NCBI RefSeq assembly: GCF_030445035.2
Contig: NC_080682.1
Coordinates: forward strand, 29,122,770 to 29,186,769
Length of the DNA: 64,000 bases
Direction of reading: 5' to 3'
Source of the DNA: Dasypus novemcinctus
Taxonomy: Eukaryota > Chordata > Mammalia > Cingulata > Dasypodidae
Shown here: positions 48,993 to 60,420 of the stretch, in pieces
Numbering within the stretch: position 1 is the stretch's first letter
How the letters are laid out: each line of letters begins with the position of its first letter
Notes under the pieces: generated by a model
Databases searched by the model: none
What the model saw: only the letters and a program-made list of their open reading frames with translations
Told to the model about the DNA's origin: nothing
Made by a program: the position numbers and the translations under genes

Positions 48993-49734
48993 TTTATTTT
49001 ATTTTTTTTTTATAATTTTTTTATTTTTTATTGACTTTGTAATAATATTACATTAAAAATATATATGTGAGGTCCCATTCAACCCCACCCCCCCAGCCCC
49101 CCTCTCCCCCCCCCCCAACAACACTCGTTCCCATCATCATGACACATCCATTGGATTTGGTAAGTACATCTTTGGGCACCTCTGCACCTCATATACATTG
49201 GTTCACATCATGGCCCATACTCTCCTCTATTCCATCATGTAGGCCCTGTGAGGATTTACAATGTCCGGTGATTTCCTCTGAAGCACCATCCAGGGCAGCT
49301 CCATGTCCCGAAGACGCCTCCACCTCTCATCTCTTCCTGCCTTTCCCCATACCCTTTGTCCATTATGTCCACTTTTCCCAATCCAATGCCACCTCTTCTA
49401 TGTGGACACTGGATTGGTTGTGTCCATTGCACCTTTATGTCAAGAGGAGGCTCAGATTCCACCTGGATGCTGGATGCAATCCTCCCATTTTCAGTTGTAA
49501 TCACTCTAGGCTCCATGGTGTGGTGGTTGTCCTTCTTCACCTCCATCTTAGCTGAGTGTGGTAAGTCCAATAAATCAGATTGTAGGTGCTGGAGTCTGTT
49601 GAGGGTCAGGATCTGGCTATCACATTGTCAGTCCAGAGATTCAAATCCCCTAAATATATCTTAAACCCCAACATTAACTGCACCTCCAGCACATTAGCAT
49701 GAAAGTCTTATGAAGGGAGATCCCATCTGAGTGG
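48993..49734 (-). repeat. L1-type long 3' UTR copy 4, antisense, with perfect 14-bp target duplication
   Basis: T-rich left edge (A tail read in reverse), a C-rich patch at 49082-49119, then antisense landmarks of the family to 49734. GGTGGAGGGACATT flanks it at 48979-48992 and 49735-49748. The 162-codon plus frame and 104-codon minus frame here are by-products of skewed composition, not genes. Confidence 0.88.
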
Positions 49735-49779
49735 GGTGGAGGGACATTGAGAAAATAAAATGGAAATTAAAATAGGCCA

Positions 49780-50150
49780 CTCAAATGCAAAAAAAAATAA
49801 TAAGTCCTTTTGTTCAGAATTTGCTATAGCAAGGGACTCTTCCACCATCTTCTGCATTCGACATAGATCCACAGGCAGTCAGAAGAATGGGAAAGTTTTA
49901 TAGGAGAATAAAGGGAAGACTTCATGTTATGCTCTGAATAAGCCTGTTGGCTTAGGAGGCTGGAGGTCAGCTTACTAGAATCAGGGCACCCTACTTGATT
50001 ATTTATGGGACCATATTTAGCTTTCCCCAGTTTGTCCTAGAATGGAAATGGGGGCAAATTTTTATAAAGCTGCCAGTTGTAAATCCTGACTATTTGGGAT
50101 CAGTTGCTACAGGGATTGTGGTTTGACTTCCTAGTATATTTACTGTAGAC
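49780..50150 (-). repeat. Candidate 3' LTR remnant of the ERV
   Basis: It lies directly after the env relic. On the minus strand a TATAAA-type box (about 49896-49904) is followed by C/T-rich sequence. The LTR termini and target duplication were not found, so this is a positional inference. The left limit is close to the L1 3' UTR insertion. Confidence 0.35.
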
Positions 50151-50330
50151 AGAGGTCTGCTCCGGAACCTATTGTTGCAGGTTGTGCAACAGAGTTTCCT
50201 GATGTGATCAATGCTAATAGTGGACCAAAGTGTTCTAGTCATTACCCATTTCACTCTCTCACTGTCCCTTTTAGTCTTTATCTGGTTTGTGATAGGTTGA
50301 GCAATTCAGGGAAAGCAAGAATCCAGATGT

Positions 50331-50800
50331 TCAGTGCTCAGAAATCCTTGAGTCATCTTCATAGTCAACTGCCCAATCTTCTTGACTGCATTGTTGTTTT
50401 ATCATCATAGTGATCATCTGGTGGAAGAGCATTGGCCTAAAAGTATTTATAACTCTTAACAGAATACAACAGGTCAGTATCATGACCCCGATGATACAAA
50501 CCAGAATATTCAATAATCCTTGTAACATGCTTCAGAACCTGGAACATCAATTGCCCAACCAAAGCAAGAGAACAATCCATAGACCATGACAGTCAACCTT
50601 GGAAAGCCAAATAGCTTTTTCTTTGAGGCAATGAATAGCCTTTTCCACTTTGCTTATTTCACTAATCCAAATGAAGTGAGAAATATTAACAATGACACAG
50701 ACACTACTATGATAGGCCAACAAGAAATCTAGATCAATGTGATTGTTCATTATTACTAGTGTTAAATAATTGAGACTGATCTGCATTCCACCTAGGGCAG
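50331..50800 (-). pseudogene. ERV env relic: transmembrane subunit
   Basis: Two minus-strand frames (50547-50786 and 50331-50528) show the parts of a retroviral transmembrane subunit in order. These are a heptad-like helix, an 'LDFLLA' segment with a following cysteine at the usual immunosuppressive-type position, a second helix rich in K and E, a 22-24 residue hydrophobic membrane anchor (residues 4-27 of the second frame), and a short polar tail. A stop or shift separates the two frames. The surface subunit region up to about 51690 is not clearly readable. Confidence 0.65.
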
Positions 50801-51689
50801 AGATGGTATCATTATTTATTTCTGTCAGAGTGAGTGATAGTTTTCTTACAGTCTTTTCTCATTTGATGATTCCTAGGAGTCATAATAAACTAGAAGTCAC
50901 CAATGCCCCAGGTGGTGTGGTGAATAATGGAGTGGATTCAATGGGGAGCTCACATCTGAATTAGAATTTACAGCCTAGAGGATTTATAGAATGCCAGTTT
51001 GTTTTTGTTATTTTTAAAAAGAAATTTAGACAAGTCTCTGAATAATATTACTAAAGTCCTTAAGGTATTAGTCTGAGACAAGCAGGACCAGGCAACTTGG
51101 TCATAAAGAAAAATAGTGTCCAGTAGGGGCACATGGAGAGCCAGGAGAAAAGGACTTGCTCACAGCACAACGTCTGAACCAAGGCTTCACATTAACTGGG
51201 TTACTTAATTGGATCTCATTTGTCTGTACAGATGCCAGATGTTTGGCTGATAGCCTGATCCAAATTGTTAAATTCAAATTTAGAATAACCTAAGATCTGA
51301 TTAATAAATTATAGTAATTTGTTATATTCTGGGAAAGAGGGATGCTAACAAAGTCAACGCTGAGTCAAATATCCATATAGGTATAAGTGGTCTCATTTGA
51401 TGGAATAAGCATTTCCCAAAGGTTTTTATCATGGCATCTGGCATCGGATTGCATATCCTGTAGTCAGTAAGAATGAGAAGAATGACAACTTCTAGGAATA
51501 ATCTAAGAATGGTATTATAATAAGAATATGCTGACATAACAGTTATAATGAGAATTATAGAAAATGACAGGAATTATTATTATAAATAGATTTTAAAAAA
51601 CAGATTAAAAAAAAATTAAGTAAAGATCTTGGTAAAATACTTGGGGCAGAAATTATTATCTGTTGTTATACCCTCGTCCCAAATATCTT

Positions 51690-51950
51690 GGGCTAGCTTT
51701 GTGCTTCCAAAGAGCATCTATTTTCTAGAGTGTCTCTATGAATCCTCAGTTTGTGGTCCCCCAATTGTGTGATATTCTGAATTGTTCTTTTGTTTGTTAA
51801 CCATGAACCTAAGGATTGACTTGTTGGAGCTTTACTGGGATGTGTGTGTGTGTTTTTAATAGTATCTGGTAAGGTCACTTGCATTGAGGATCAGGGACAA
51901 TTTTTCTCTGATGTGCCTTACAACAAAATATCCTGGTTAAAGGTAATGAA
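51690..51950 (-). pseudogene. ERV pol relic: integrase carboxyl end
   Basis: In mixed frames there is a 'P.Q...PY..LL.T' type stretch followed by a lysine- and histidine-containing segment, as at the end of class I integrases just before env. The 63-codon frame at 51693-51884 covers part of it. Evidence is weaker than for reverse transcriptase, and the call rests partly on its position between pol and env. Confidence 0.45.
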
Positions 51951-51954
51951 GAGC

Positions 51955-52435
51955 CTGTTTAGGAAGATGCTGTGGGAAGATAGCTAGCAGCTTGATATTT
52001 TTTATGAGTTCTAAAAATAGATATTACTGTGTTTCTGAACGGGTTGAATTTTTGATCCTGGAGCCCTAGGGAGAGTGCCAAGCCATTTGCCTGATAATTT
52101 ACAGCTGGCCTTGTGGAAAGATCAGAGCAGTTTAGCCCAGAAAGCAATGAGCTCTGAGAAGAGAGTTGAACCTTATGCCAGCCTGCAGCTGAGATTAGAA
52201 GTGAGGACCATGGAGCCTTAAGAGGAAGAAGGAAGGCTGAACCCTCACAGACATCGCCTGCCATCTTGTGTCAATATGTGGCAACAGACTTTGGTTGAGA
52301 AAGTACCTCTTATGGTACCTTGAATTAGACTCTTTAAGGCATGATAACTGTAAGCTTCTACTCAGAATAAATAACCTTATAAAAGCCAACAGATTTCTGG
52401 TGTTTTTCATCAGCACCCTTTGGCTGATTAATACA
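51955..52435 (+). mobile_element. ERVL-type LTR (family Y), inserted in the ERV
   Basis: Shares with 57104-57461 the order 'gcctgataatttacagctgg'-like segment, 'gagcccagaaagcaatgagctc'-like segment, AATAAA (52366-52371), 'aaaagccaacagattt' and the terminal 'ggctgattaataca'. It is in plus orientation, opposite to the ERV it interrupts. The 5' end is uncertain. Confidence 0.65.
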
Positions 52436-52439
52436 ATAG

Positions 52440-53623
52440 CTTTAACCTGTTGGTGATAGGAATATAGTACATGAGGACCTTATTCTTGCACGAAGAAAAG
52501 CAAAGTTTAGTATTGGAGGTTACATCTCTAAATGTAAGTGCCTTCCAGCTACCAGTTCCTAGGGAAATAACTGATGTGCCCCTGAGGGACCTTATGACCA
52601 TACAGGCTGGTGAGTATAGCTTTGGCCAAGAATGACCAAGGGTCTCTGAAAGATTTTCTAATTTTATCTGAGGATGTAATAAGTGTTTTGAAACTGTCTA
52701 AAATGACTATAAGTTATAAGGACAGTGTAGTTGTTGAATGAGTGGATATGCCAAAGAGTTCATTTATAAGAATACCTGTAAAATATGTGCCTAAATCATT
52801 TGATATAAAAGTTAAGATGCCCCAGGTTGGAAACAAAAAATCATGCAGCTTTTCAGTGACTGCACCATCTGTAGCTCTTCAAAAAGAAGTGCATCAACCT
52901 GTCTTGAAAATAGACTCAAAATAAGTAAAATATATTCATACCCCATGGAGGGTACAAGTTGCATAAAATCCATGTGAAGTACTCAAAGAGCCCTTAAGGC
53001 TTTGGTTCCTGGCCTTGTCCTTCATTTACACTGTTTCTAGGATCATGTTGTTGACAGGGGATGCATGACTGGAAAATAACCTCAGCACTTTTATTAAAGT
53101 TTCTCCAACAATCTTGATGTAATATAGTAACTGATTTTTTATTCCATCATGAGTACAGTCATGAGGAAATTTGGGGAATATCCATTTTAAAGTCCACCAA
53201 ATGGCTGTCTTGGGGAGCATCAGAGGTCATCTGAGTGAAGGATACAATCAGATTTTTTTTTCCATTCTTCCTTTTAAAAATCAGCAGGTAAGCACTGATA
53301 TTTTATAATGTGTTCTATGAATCCTTTCAGGGATTAATCCCTTGAGGGTTTAGATAGGAAAAAAATCTTGGTTAAGGCAGCTTGTTTAGCAAAATGACCT
53401 GCTAAAGCATTTCCTTTTTCTTCCATATTATCTCATTTTACATGGATCTTGACTTTTAAAATAACTACCTCTATATAAATTAGGAGTGAATCTAAAAATT
53501 ACCTCATTTGTCCATTCTTGATGGGGGTTCCAGAAAAAGTAAAAAACTCCATTTGTTGTAAAATTTTCCAAAGTCATATATTATTCCAAAAGCATACATT
53601 CTGTGTGTCTGTGTGTCTATCTG

Positions 53624-53677
<54 letters not shown>

Positions 53678-54430
53678 CATCTATCTATCTATCTATAGAG
53701 AAAGGTTTATTCTCTGGTCCTTGACTAGTTAACAAGCTCTAAATTCTGCCCTTTGGGTTGATTTTACCTCAGGTTAAGGTCTATTTTCTAAAAGAGGGCT
53801 TAAATTAATGATAGCACATCCTGCTTGATAACCTCAAGTTTTGAGATGCAATGCATCAACAAATAATAGTAGTTCAGGTCTCTCAATGGGAAATTAATAA
53901 ATCCGAGAGAGAAACAGTTCTATGACTGAGGTAACACAATTATGAAGTTTCCTTCCCTAACATAGAGGCAAAAGAGTACAAGAATGCAGGGTGTTGAAGT
54001 GGTGAACAGTAATGTGAGAGGTAGACCATAAGAAAATTACATAAAATATTAGACAAACTGACTGAAATTGCTACATATTCCCATTCAATAGCAATGTCCG
54101 CACTGTATAAGGAGTGATGAAGTAAGGTGGGGAGCCAAGAAACAGTCCAGCAGAAACATCAAGATTTGAGGTAGCAGCTATTGAGAGGGATAAGATTTTG
54201 CAACTGGGTCACAGGTAAGGCTGTAGTTAACTATGAGTTTTATGATGGTTTCCATGAAGTTGAGATAAAACCACCATAGCTTACCCAGATTGCTCATGCA
54301 CAAATAGATGAAATGACTTTTTGTAATTAGGGATGCTAAAGAAATAGGCAACTGAAAACCTTTCCTTAGGTTATAGCAACCTGTTCATGTTTGGGTTGCT
54401 AAAGGAGCGGGCCTCTTCTTGAAGACATAG
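52440..54430 (-). other. Interior of the ERV, mostly unreadable, with a tetranucleotide microsatellite
   Basis: By position this should be RNase H and integrase. I could not follow motifs convincingly by eye. The only clear structure is the CTAT repeat at 53617-53697. Confidence 0.4.
53601..53697 (+). repeat. Microsatellite (CTAT)n with GT/CTGT lead-in
   Basis: About 20 tetranucleotide units with a single interruption (CCAT near 53676). The long pure run suggests length polymorphism. The 68-codon frame reading 'YLSIYLSI' is this repeat translated. Confidence 0.97.
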
Positions 54431-55420
54431 TCAACTCAGAAAGATGTGTTACAATCTCAGAAAAAAATTGACACCTATTGTATGCAATATCCAGATAAAC
54501 CTACAAATGCTCTCAACTGTCATTTTGTGAGGTATTTAGAGAAAGTCTAGATAGTTTTTAGTTTATGAGGAGTGAGGGTTTTTCCCTCTTGAGATAGGCC
54601 ATGACCTACATAATGGACTGTGAGAGGGAAAAAGAGTTTTATCTTTTGAAGCTTTATGTCCCTTTTCTGCTAAGAGTGAGAGCTAGTGAATGGCATCCTT
54701 TTAACAGGTTTTCTTGTTCTGAACAAAGATTAATCTATACATTGTATCAGAATTGAATCACAAGGAAAATCCAGATCTTTTATATTTTGATTGAAGTCCT
54801 AGGTAAAGTAAGAGTAGACTTTAGTGAAACCCTGAGACATGATTGTTCACATTTTTGTCTTTCCAAGGTACAACAAAAAATATTTATTCTCCTATTCTAG
54901 AGGCTCACTGGAATCCACTACAGTGATGCAAGTGGCTTCAAGACAGATTAATGATATAATGGTATATTGATTAGGTACTATTGGGAAGGGAGGTATGATG
55001 ATTTTGATGATGACCCTAAAATCTTGAACAAATCAATATCTTTATCCATTTAATCTCTTTTTACCAAGATGGGAGTGTTACAGGCTTACTAAAAGGTATA
55101 AGAAAACCTTAGGTTATGATGCTTTCAACTATTGGTTTGAGGTTTTGAATCTAAATTCAAGTGTTATTGGTGAAGTTGGGAAAAGTTAGGTAGAAACTAT
55201 CTGAACTTTTATAGGTTCTACTCCAAAGAATTTACCTATGTCAGTGGAATTTTTAGCCCATAGAGTGTCAGGTACAGGTACTAGATCCTTATCTGAAATA
55301 TGGATCAAATATAATGGAGAAGATGAAGATATATCCAGAGTAGACATAATTTAATTTTGAATAGAGGAGCTTCTGTTACCTAAAGGAATACAATTACATT
55401 TGCAAAGTAAGACATTCCTT
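54430..55420 (-). pseudogene. ERV pol relic: reverse transcriptase
   Basis: In shifting minus-strand frames the order of class I pol can be followed: the 'WA..STDIG' type start and a 'P.PI' stretch near 55260-55180, the leucine-rich and QGF-like area near 54860, the catalytic aspartate-pair region near 54730 (one position is a stop and the motif is changed), and the 'YVGHGLSQEGKTL' type connection segment near 54600-54560. 'QLRAFVGLSGYC' follows near 54510. Many stops; catalytically dead. Confidence 0.7.
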
Positions 55421-55909
55421 ATTAAATTTGAAGGGGTGGCATTGCAGACAGGAAGGAATGTTTTTCAGAAAAGGACCAAAGGGTTACAGTTAAGGGATGG
55501 GAAATAGGTGAAAATCAATGGGATTTTGAAATATCTATCACCTATATGGTAATTTTACTCCATGGAAGGGGTGACAGTTTTCAATGTAGAAAGAGTGAAA
55601 CCTCTATCAATAATTGATGAGATAAACATTTATATTTAAAATAAATCCATCCTGAGTATAAAGGGTACAATTGGATATTAGCACTTTTTTCTTCTTTAGA
55701 ACACCCTCATTAATCTGAATTTATTTAGTTTATTTATTTTAAGATAGGATGACCTTTTCTCCATTGTCCCTTCTGTTTACAAGTGTCTTTGTCAGTAGGT
55801 TGTTGGAATAATAATTGGGGCTTGGATTGGACCATGTCAGTAGGACGTTGAATGGGGATAGGGACTCACAGAGAAACCACACCACAGAGAAGGGAGGGTG
55901 GAGATTTTT

Positions 55910-57092
55910 TTTTCTTCTTTATTTTCTTTTAAATGCTACATTCAAAAAATATGAGGTCCCCATATACTCTCCACCCTTCCACCCCAGTCCTCCCACATCA
56001 GCAACCTCTTCCATCATTGTGGCACATTCACTGCACCTGGTGAATACATTTTGGAACACGCCTGTACCACATGGACAGTGGTCTACATTGTAGTCTACAC
56101 TCTCCCCCAGGCCACACAGTGGACCACAGCAGGACACACAGTGTCCAGCATCTGTCCCTGCAGCACCACCCAGGACAATTCCAAATCCTGAAAATGCCCC
56201 CACAACATATCTCTTCTTCCCTCTCCCTACTATCATCAGTTACTGTGGCCACTTTCTCCACATCAATGCTACAATTTCTTCCCTTACTTATCACAATAGT
56301 TCCCCAGCAGAACACCAGTAAATCCACTCTAAGCCATACTCTATTCCTTCATCCTGTTGACCCTGGGATGGTTATGTCCAGTCCCCCTCTACATAAAGAG
56401 GGAACTTAAATTCCACATGGATGATGGATGCAATTCTCCTGCTTGCAGTTGTAGGCATTCCTGGCTCCCTGGTGTGGTGGTTGACCATCTTCACTTCCTT
56501 GTTAGCTGGCCAGGGTAAGTCTAATAAACCAGAGGGTAAGAATTGCAAGACTGCTGAGGCTCAGGGCCTGGCTGTCACATGTACAGTCCAGAGAACTGGT
56601 CTCCTGCGTATACACCAACCCCAGTGCCAACCAAGGTCCAGTAAAAGTGATAGAAGAGACAAGTGTAGTAAGGTCATATCTGAGTCCAACTCTATCAATC
56701 TCAGGAACACAAACTCCAAAGTAGGGCCAACTGACATGGCCCTTAACTCCAAGCCATCTGCCATGACCGTAGAACCTGTGGGTCTCTGTAGCCCTCAGGA
56801 GAACCAGTACCTGAGTTTCTATCTACTTTGAGTGTCTCTGGTACCCTGCTGAGGCAAGCATAAGCATTATCCCTCTGATGACCTCCCGACTCTTTTTTGG
56901 AGACTTATAGCCATATAAGCTCATTTGTCCTTTCCATTTCCCTCTTTCATCCAAAGTCAAAAAGCAGTTTTTAATACCTGATATTACCTGTAGGCTGAGA
57001 TATTCTGCTGGTCTGAGTTGACTCTTTTATTCAGTATCTTTTTCTAGTTACATCATTAGCTGTTCTTTGGTATTAGCACCTGATGATGAAGT
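55910..57092 (-). repeat. L1-type long 3' UTR copy 5, antisense, flanked by 11-bp duplication
   Basis: T-rich left edge, antisense family landmarks throughout, and the upstream parts found in copy 2 (counterpart of 'gaggggtagtgcttatgc'). TGGAGATTTTT is present at 55899-55909 and 57093-57103. T-run ambiguity makes the left boundary uncertain by a few bases. The 136- and 112-codon plus frames are not genes. Confidence 0.78.
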
Positions 57093-57103
57093 TGGAGATT
57101 TTT

Positions 57104-57461
57104 GAGCTGGAGACCTGGAAGTAAGCATACAGAGGAGCAGAGTATATGAGAACAGAGAAAGTCAAGCCCCAGGAAGAGAGACAGAGCTGGCTAACTGATA
57201 GTCTATACCTGACTTTGTGGAGAAAGCAGGGCAGTTGAGCCCAGAGAGAAACAAGCTCAGGAAGAGAGGAACCCAGGAAGCCTGAACTCTTTGCAATCAG
57301 CAGAAGCCTTGTTCCAACTAATGGCAATGGACTTTAGTGAGGGAAGTAAATTATGCTCTATGGCCTGGTAAATATAAGCTTTTACCCCAAATAAATACCC
57401 TTTATAAAAGCCAACAGATTTATGGCATTTTTCATCAGCACCCATTTGACTGACTAATATG
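57104..57461 (+). mobile_element. ERVL-type LTR (family Y), 3' part
   Basis: Contains AATAAA (57390-57395), 'tttataaaagccaacagatt' and the terminus 'gactgactaatatg'. If the 11-bp duplication at 57093 is real, the L1 3' UTR inserted into this LTR, and its 5' portion lies to the left of 55899 (from about 55830). Confidence 0.65.
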
Positions 57462-57469
57462 GGTGGTTT

Positions 57470-57940
57470 GTGGGTTATAATTTGTTTAGTCTTATTTTAT
57501 TTATTTCTAATACATAGACATCAAATAAAAATTTTCCCTTGGGCTTCATCTGAGCATTTCTCTTTTCTCTGCTTTTATTCATTTTTCCACTAATTTTGTG
57601 AAAATGTTTCTGCCTTATATTGACATTTTTTTCTAAGTAATCCTCAACTTCTCTTTCCCAGAATAATATTGGTATGGAACTTCTACCATTCTTTTGTTCC
57701 AGATGGCTTTTGCTCTTACAGATAAGAACCATATTAGTATTATGAAACTTGAGCTTGACATAAATTAAAAATTTAAATATTTTACAGAATACTACTTGGA
57801 AAAAAAATATGTGACCTCAAGACTGATTCAAAATCCCTATGGACTGCATGTGAAAACGCCTGCTCCTCATTCCTTTAAAAGCAGTAATACATCCATAACT
57901 TGCTACATTTTGAACAACCAGTATTAGGTTTTGTTGACCT
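57470..57940. other. No gene recognised
   Basis: An 85-codon minus frame (57475-57732), rich in K and E, has no family resemblance I recognise. AT-rich surroundings. Confidence 0.35.
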
Positions 57941-57944
57941 TCTC

Positions 57945-58560
57945 TATTTCTAAAATTCTATTTCATTTATGTCTGCTCTAATCTTTTTTATTTCCTTCCT
58001 TCTTGTCATTCTGGATGTCATTTGCTCTTCTTTTTCTAGTTCTTCCGGTTTTCAGTTAAGTCTCTGATTTGAGATCTTTCTTCTGTTTAAATGTAAACAT
58101 CTAGAGCTATGAATTTCCTTCATAACACTGTCTTCATTGCATCCCATGAGATTTGTCATGCTATATTTCTTCTTAATTTGCCTCAAAATATTTCCCAATT
58201 TTGCTGCTGATTTCCTCTTTAACCTATTGGTTGTTTTAAGTGTATGTTGTTTAATTTCCACATATTTGTGAGTTTTCCATTTCCTCCTCTTTTATTGCTT
58301 TCTGACTCCTTTCTCTAGTTGTTGAAGTATATACATTGAATGATAATAGTATTTTAAATGTATTGAAACTTCTTTTGTGACCCAACTTATGGTCTATCCT
58401 GGAGAATGATCCCAGTGCACTTTTGAAGAATGTTTATCCTGTGTTTCTCGGGTGAGGGATGTCTATTAAGTCTAGGTGGTTTAAAATAAAATTCAAGTCT
58501 TTTAACTTCCTTGTTAATTTTTGGACTAGACTATCCATTATTGAAAATTGTGTATTCACA
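57945..58560 (-). repeat. L1 ORF2 endonuclease/linker fragment, antisense
   Basis: 'ctagttcttccggttttcag', 'tttaatttccacatatttgtg', 'cttatggtctatcctggaga' and 'agtgcacttttgaagaatg' are the well-known antisense text of L1 ORF2. It is head-to-head with the plus-strand L1 that starts near 58600. Confidence 0.72.
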
Positions 58561-58599
58561 AATACACTATTAGTGTAGATAATTCAATTTCTACCTTCA

Positions 58600-60420
58600 C
58601 ATTTGTTAATAATTACTTCATATATTTTGGGTACAAGATAAACAAGAAATATTAGTGATGTTTCTGTACATGCATAATGAACAATATTAAGAAGAAATCA
58701 AGAAAAAATTAATTTATAAAAACAGCAGAAAGTCAAATATCTAGAATTAAATTTAGCAAAGTGTGTAAAAGCTTATACAAACAAAAACTACAAAAGTTTG
58801 AAAGTACTTAAAGAAGACATAAATCAATGGAAGGACATGTTGTGTTCATGGACTGGAAGATTAAATATTAATAGGGTGTCAATTCTTTCCAAAGCAATTT
58901 ACAGATTCATACATTACAATCAAATTCCAACAGCCATCTTTTCAGAAATGGAAAAGCCAGTCAACAATTTGTATGGTAAGTTAAAGGCCCAAATAGAAAA
59001 AAAAAATCTTGAAAAAGAAGAAAGTTGGTGGATTAATACACCCTAATTATAAATTTATTGTGAAGTCACAGTAATCATACCATCATGATACATGCACAAC
59101 AGCAGACATATAGACAAATAGAATTGAATTGGGAGTTCTGACATGAACCTTCATGTCTATGACCGGTTATTTTGGAAAAGTGTTCCAAGTACACAGAAAG
59201 AATAACCTCTTCAACAAAGTTTGATAGGAAAATCAGATAGCTATATGCAAAAGAATGAATAATACCCCTAAGCTCACCATATAAAAAAAAAGTAACTCAT
59301 ATTGGATCAACTGCCTAAATACAACAACTAAAATATGAAATCTGTTATAAACTGAAATATTTACCCCAGTAAACATGTTCTTAGCTTAATCCTTTCCTGT
59401 GAGTGTGAACTCATTTTAAAACTACCTGTAAAAGACATTTTAGTTGAAGTGTGACCAACTGAATCACTTTGGCTTTAATTTGGTTACTGGTGTCTTTTAT
59501 AATCAGAATGAAATTCAGACATAGAAAGGAAGCCACAGAAGAAGCTGGAAGTCAAAGAGTCCTGAAGTATAAAGAGAATGACATTGCCATCTGCATTAGC
59601 AAGTGACAGAAAATCTAAAAATGAATCATCACTGACAGCCCCAACCTATAACACCACTGTCTTGGGAGAGAAAAAAATTCCTTGCTCACTTCTCAGTTTT
59701 GAACTTCTGCCACCCTGAAAGTCCATGAAGCAATAAATTCCTGTCACTTAAGTCAGACAATCTTATGTTATTTGCTTCAGCAGCCAGGAATTAAGACAAA
59801 CACATAGAATGAAACATAAGGAAACTTGTTCAGGATCTTGTGTGTGATAAAGGTTCCTTATTATTTACACCAAAAGTACAAAAACAAAAGAGAAAAAAAT
59901 ACATATAAAGGACTTCACCCAAATTTAAATATTTTATCAAAGTACTTTATCATGAAATTAAAATAAAGCTGCAGCATGGGAGAAATTACTTACTTGCCGG
60001 GGTGATGCTATGATCATAAAGGTGGTTTTCCCAGGATGAGGCTTATCTGATACAGAGTTTCTGTTTGGAGTGATAGAAAATTTGGTAATGGATGTTGGTG
60101 ATAGTAACAAATTGTGTATATATTAGCAACACCACTGAATTGTATATTTACAAGTGTATAAGATGGAAAATTTTATGTTATAAAATATAAAAAAAACACA
60201 GAAGTTTATAACACAAACAGTGAAATTATGGATAGCAGTTAACATTATATTTATAATAATATTGCTTCAACAATAGTAATTAAACCACCATACAGATAAA
60301 AAGTCTTAATAATTGGAAGACTGTGTAAGGGAGAATGTGAGATGACTTTAAAATCTGCATGTTCTTTTTTTGTAAATCTTCAACTTCCCCAAAAATATAA
60401 GGAAAATACTGTTTTACCTC
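58600..60420 (+). mobile_element. LINE-1 C: ORF2 thumb to 3' end, with nested LTR
   Basis: The ORF2 piece 'KEDINQWKDMLCSWTGRLNI' and 'IYRFIHYNQIPTAIFSEMEK' are at 58810-58955. A region like 'FNKVW..AICKRMN' follows, then the MaLR-type LTR at 59342-59798, the ORF2 end, and a 3' UTR ('gtgatagtaacaaattgtg', 'caccactgaattgtatattt') to about 60420. Aligns by eye with 23460-25710 of unit B. Confidence 0.75.
59342..59798 (+). mobile_element. MaLR-type LTR inside L1 C (shared with unit B)
   Basis: From 'tgttataaactgaaatattta' to 'gcagccaggaattaagaca'. It contains 'gagtgtgaactcattttaaaa', 'gtgtcttttataatcag' and 'catgaagcaataaattcctg'. It is the counterpart of 23950-24376 with a better-kept 5' end. 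Confidence 0.68.

Larger units (their letters stand above)
49780..55700 (-). mobile_element. Decayed endogenous retrovirus, class I (gammaretrovirus-like)
   Basis: Minus-strand order from high to low coordinates: reverse transcriptase relic (about 55420-54430), RNase H/integrase region (54430-51690, largely unreadable by eye, with an LTR inserted at 51955-52435), integrase carboxyl end (about 51950-51690), env (about 51690-50331) and a candidate 3' LTR (about 50150-49780). All frames carry stops and shifts. gag and the 5' LTR are not seen; an L1 3' UTR insertion and another LTR lie where they would be. It is non-functional. Confidence 0.72.

Noticed and set aside
49067-49555. 162-codon plus-strand frame as a gene
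   Set aside because: It lies wholly inside an antisense L1 3' UTR copy; its proline and histidine richness comes from the C-rich tract.
50331-50800. Domesticated (syncytin-like) env
   Set aside because: Only part of the transmembrane subunit is readable, in two broken frames, with no intact surface subunit.
53518-53724. 68-codon frame with a YLSI repeat
   Set aside because: Direct translation of the CTAT microsatellite.
56071-56831. 112- and 136-codon plus-strand frames as genes
   Set aside because: Both are inside the antisense L1 3' UTR copy at 55910-57092, and equivalent frames in sister copies are not conserved.
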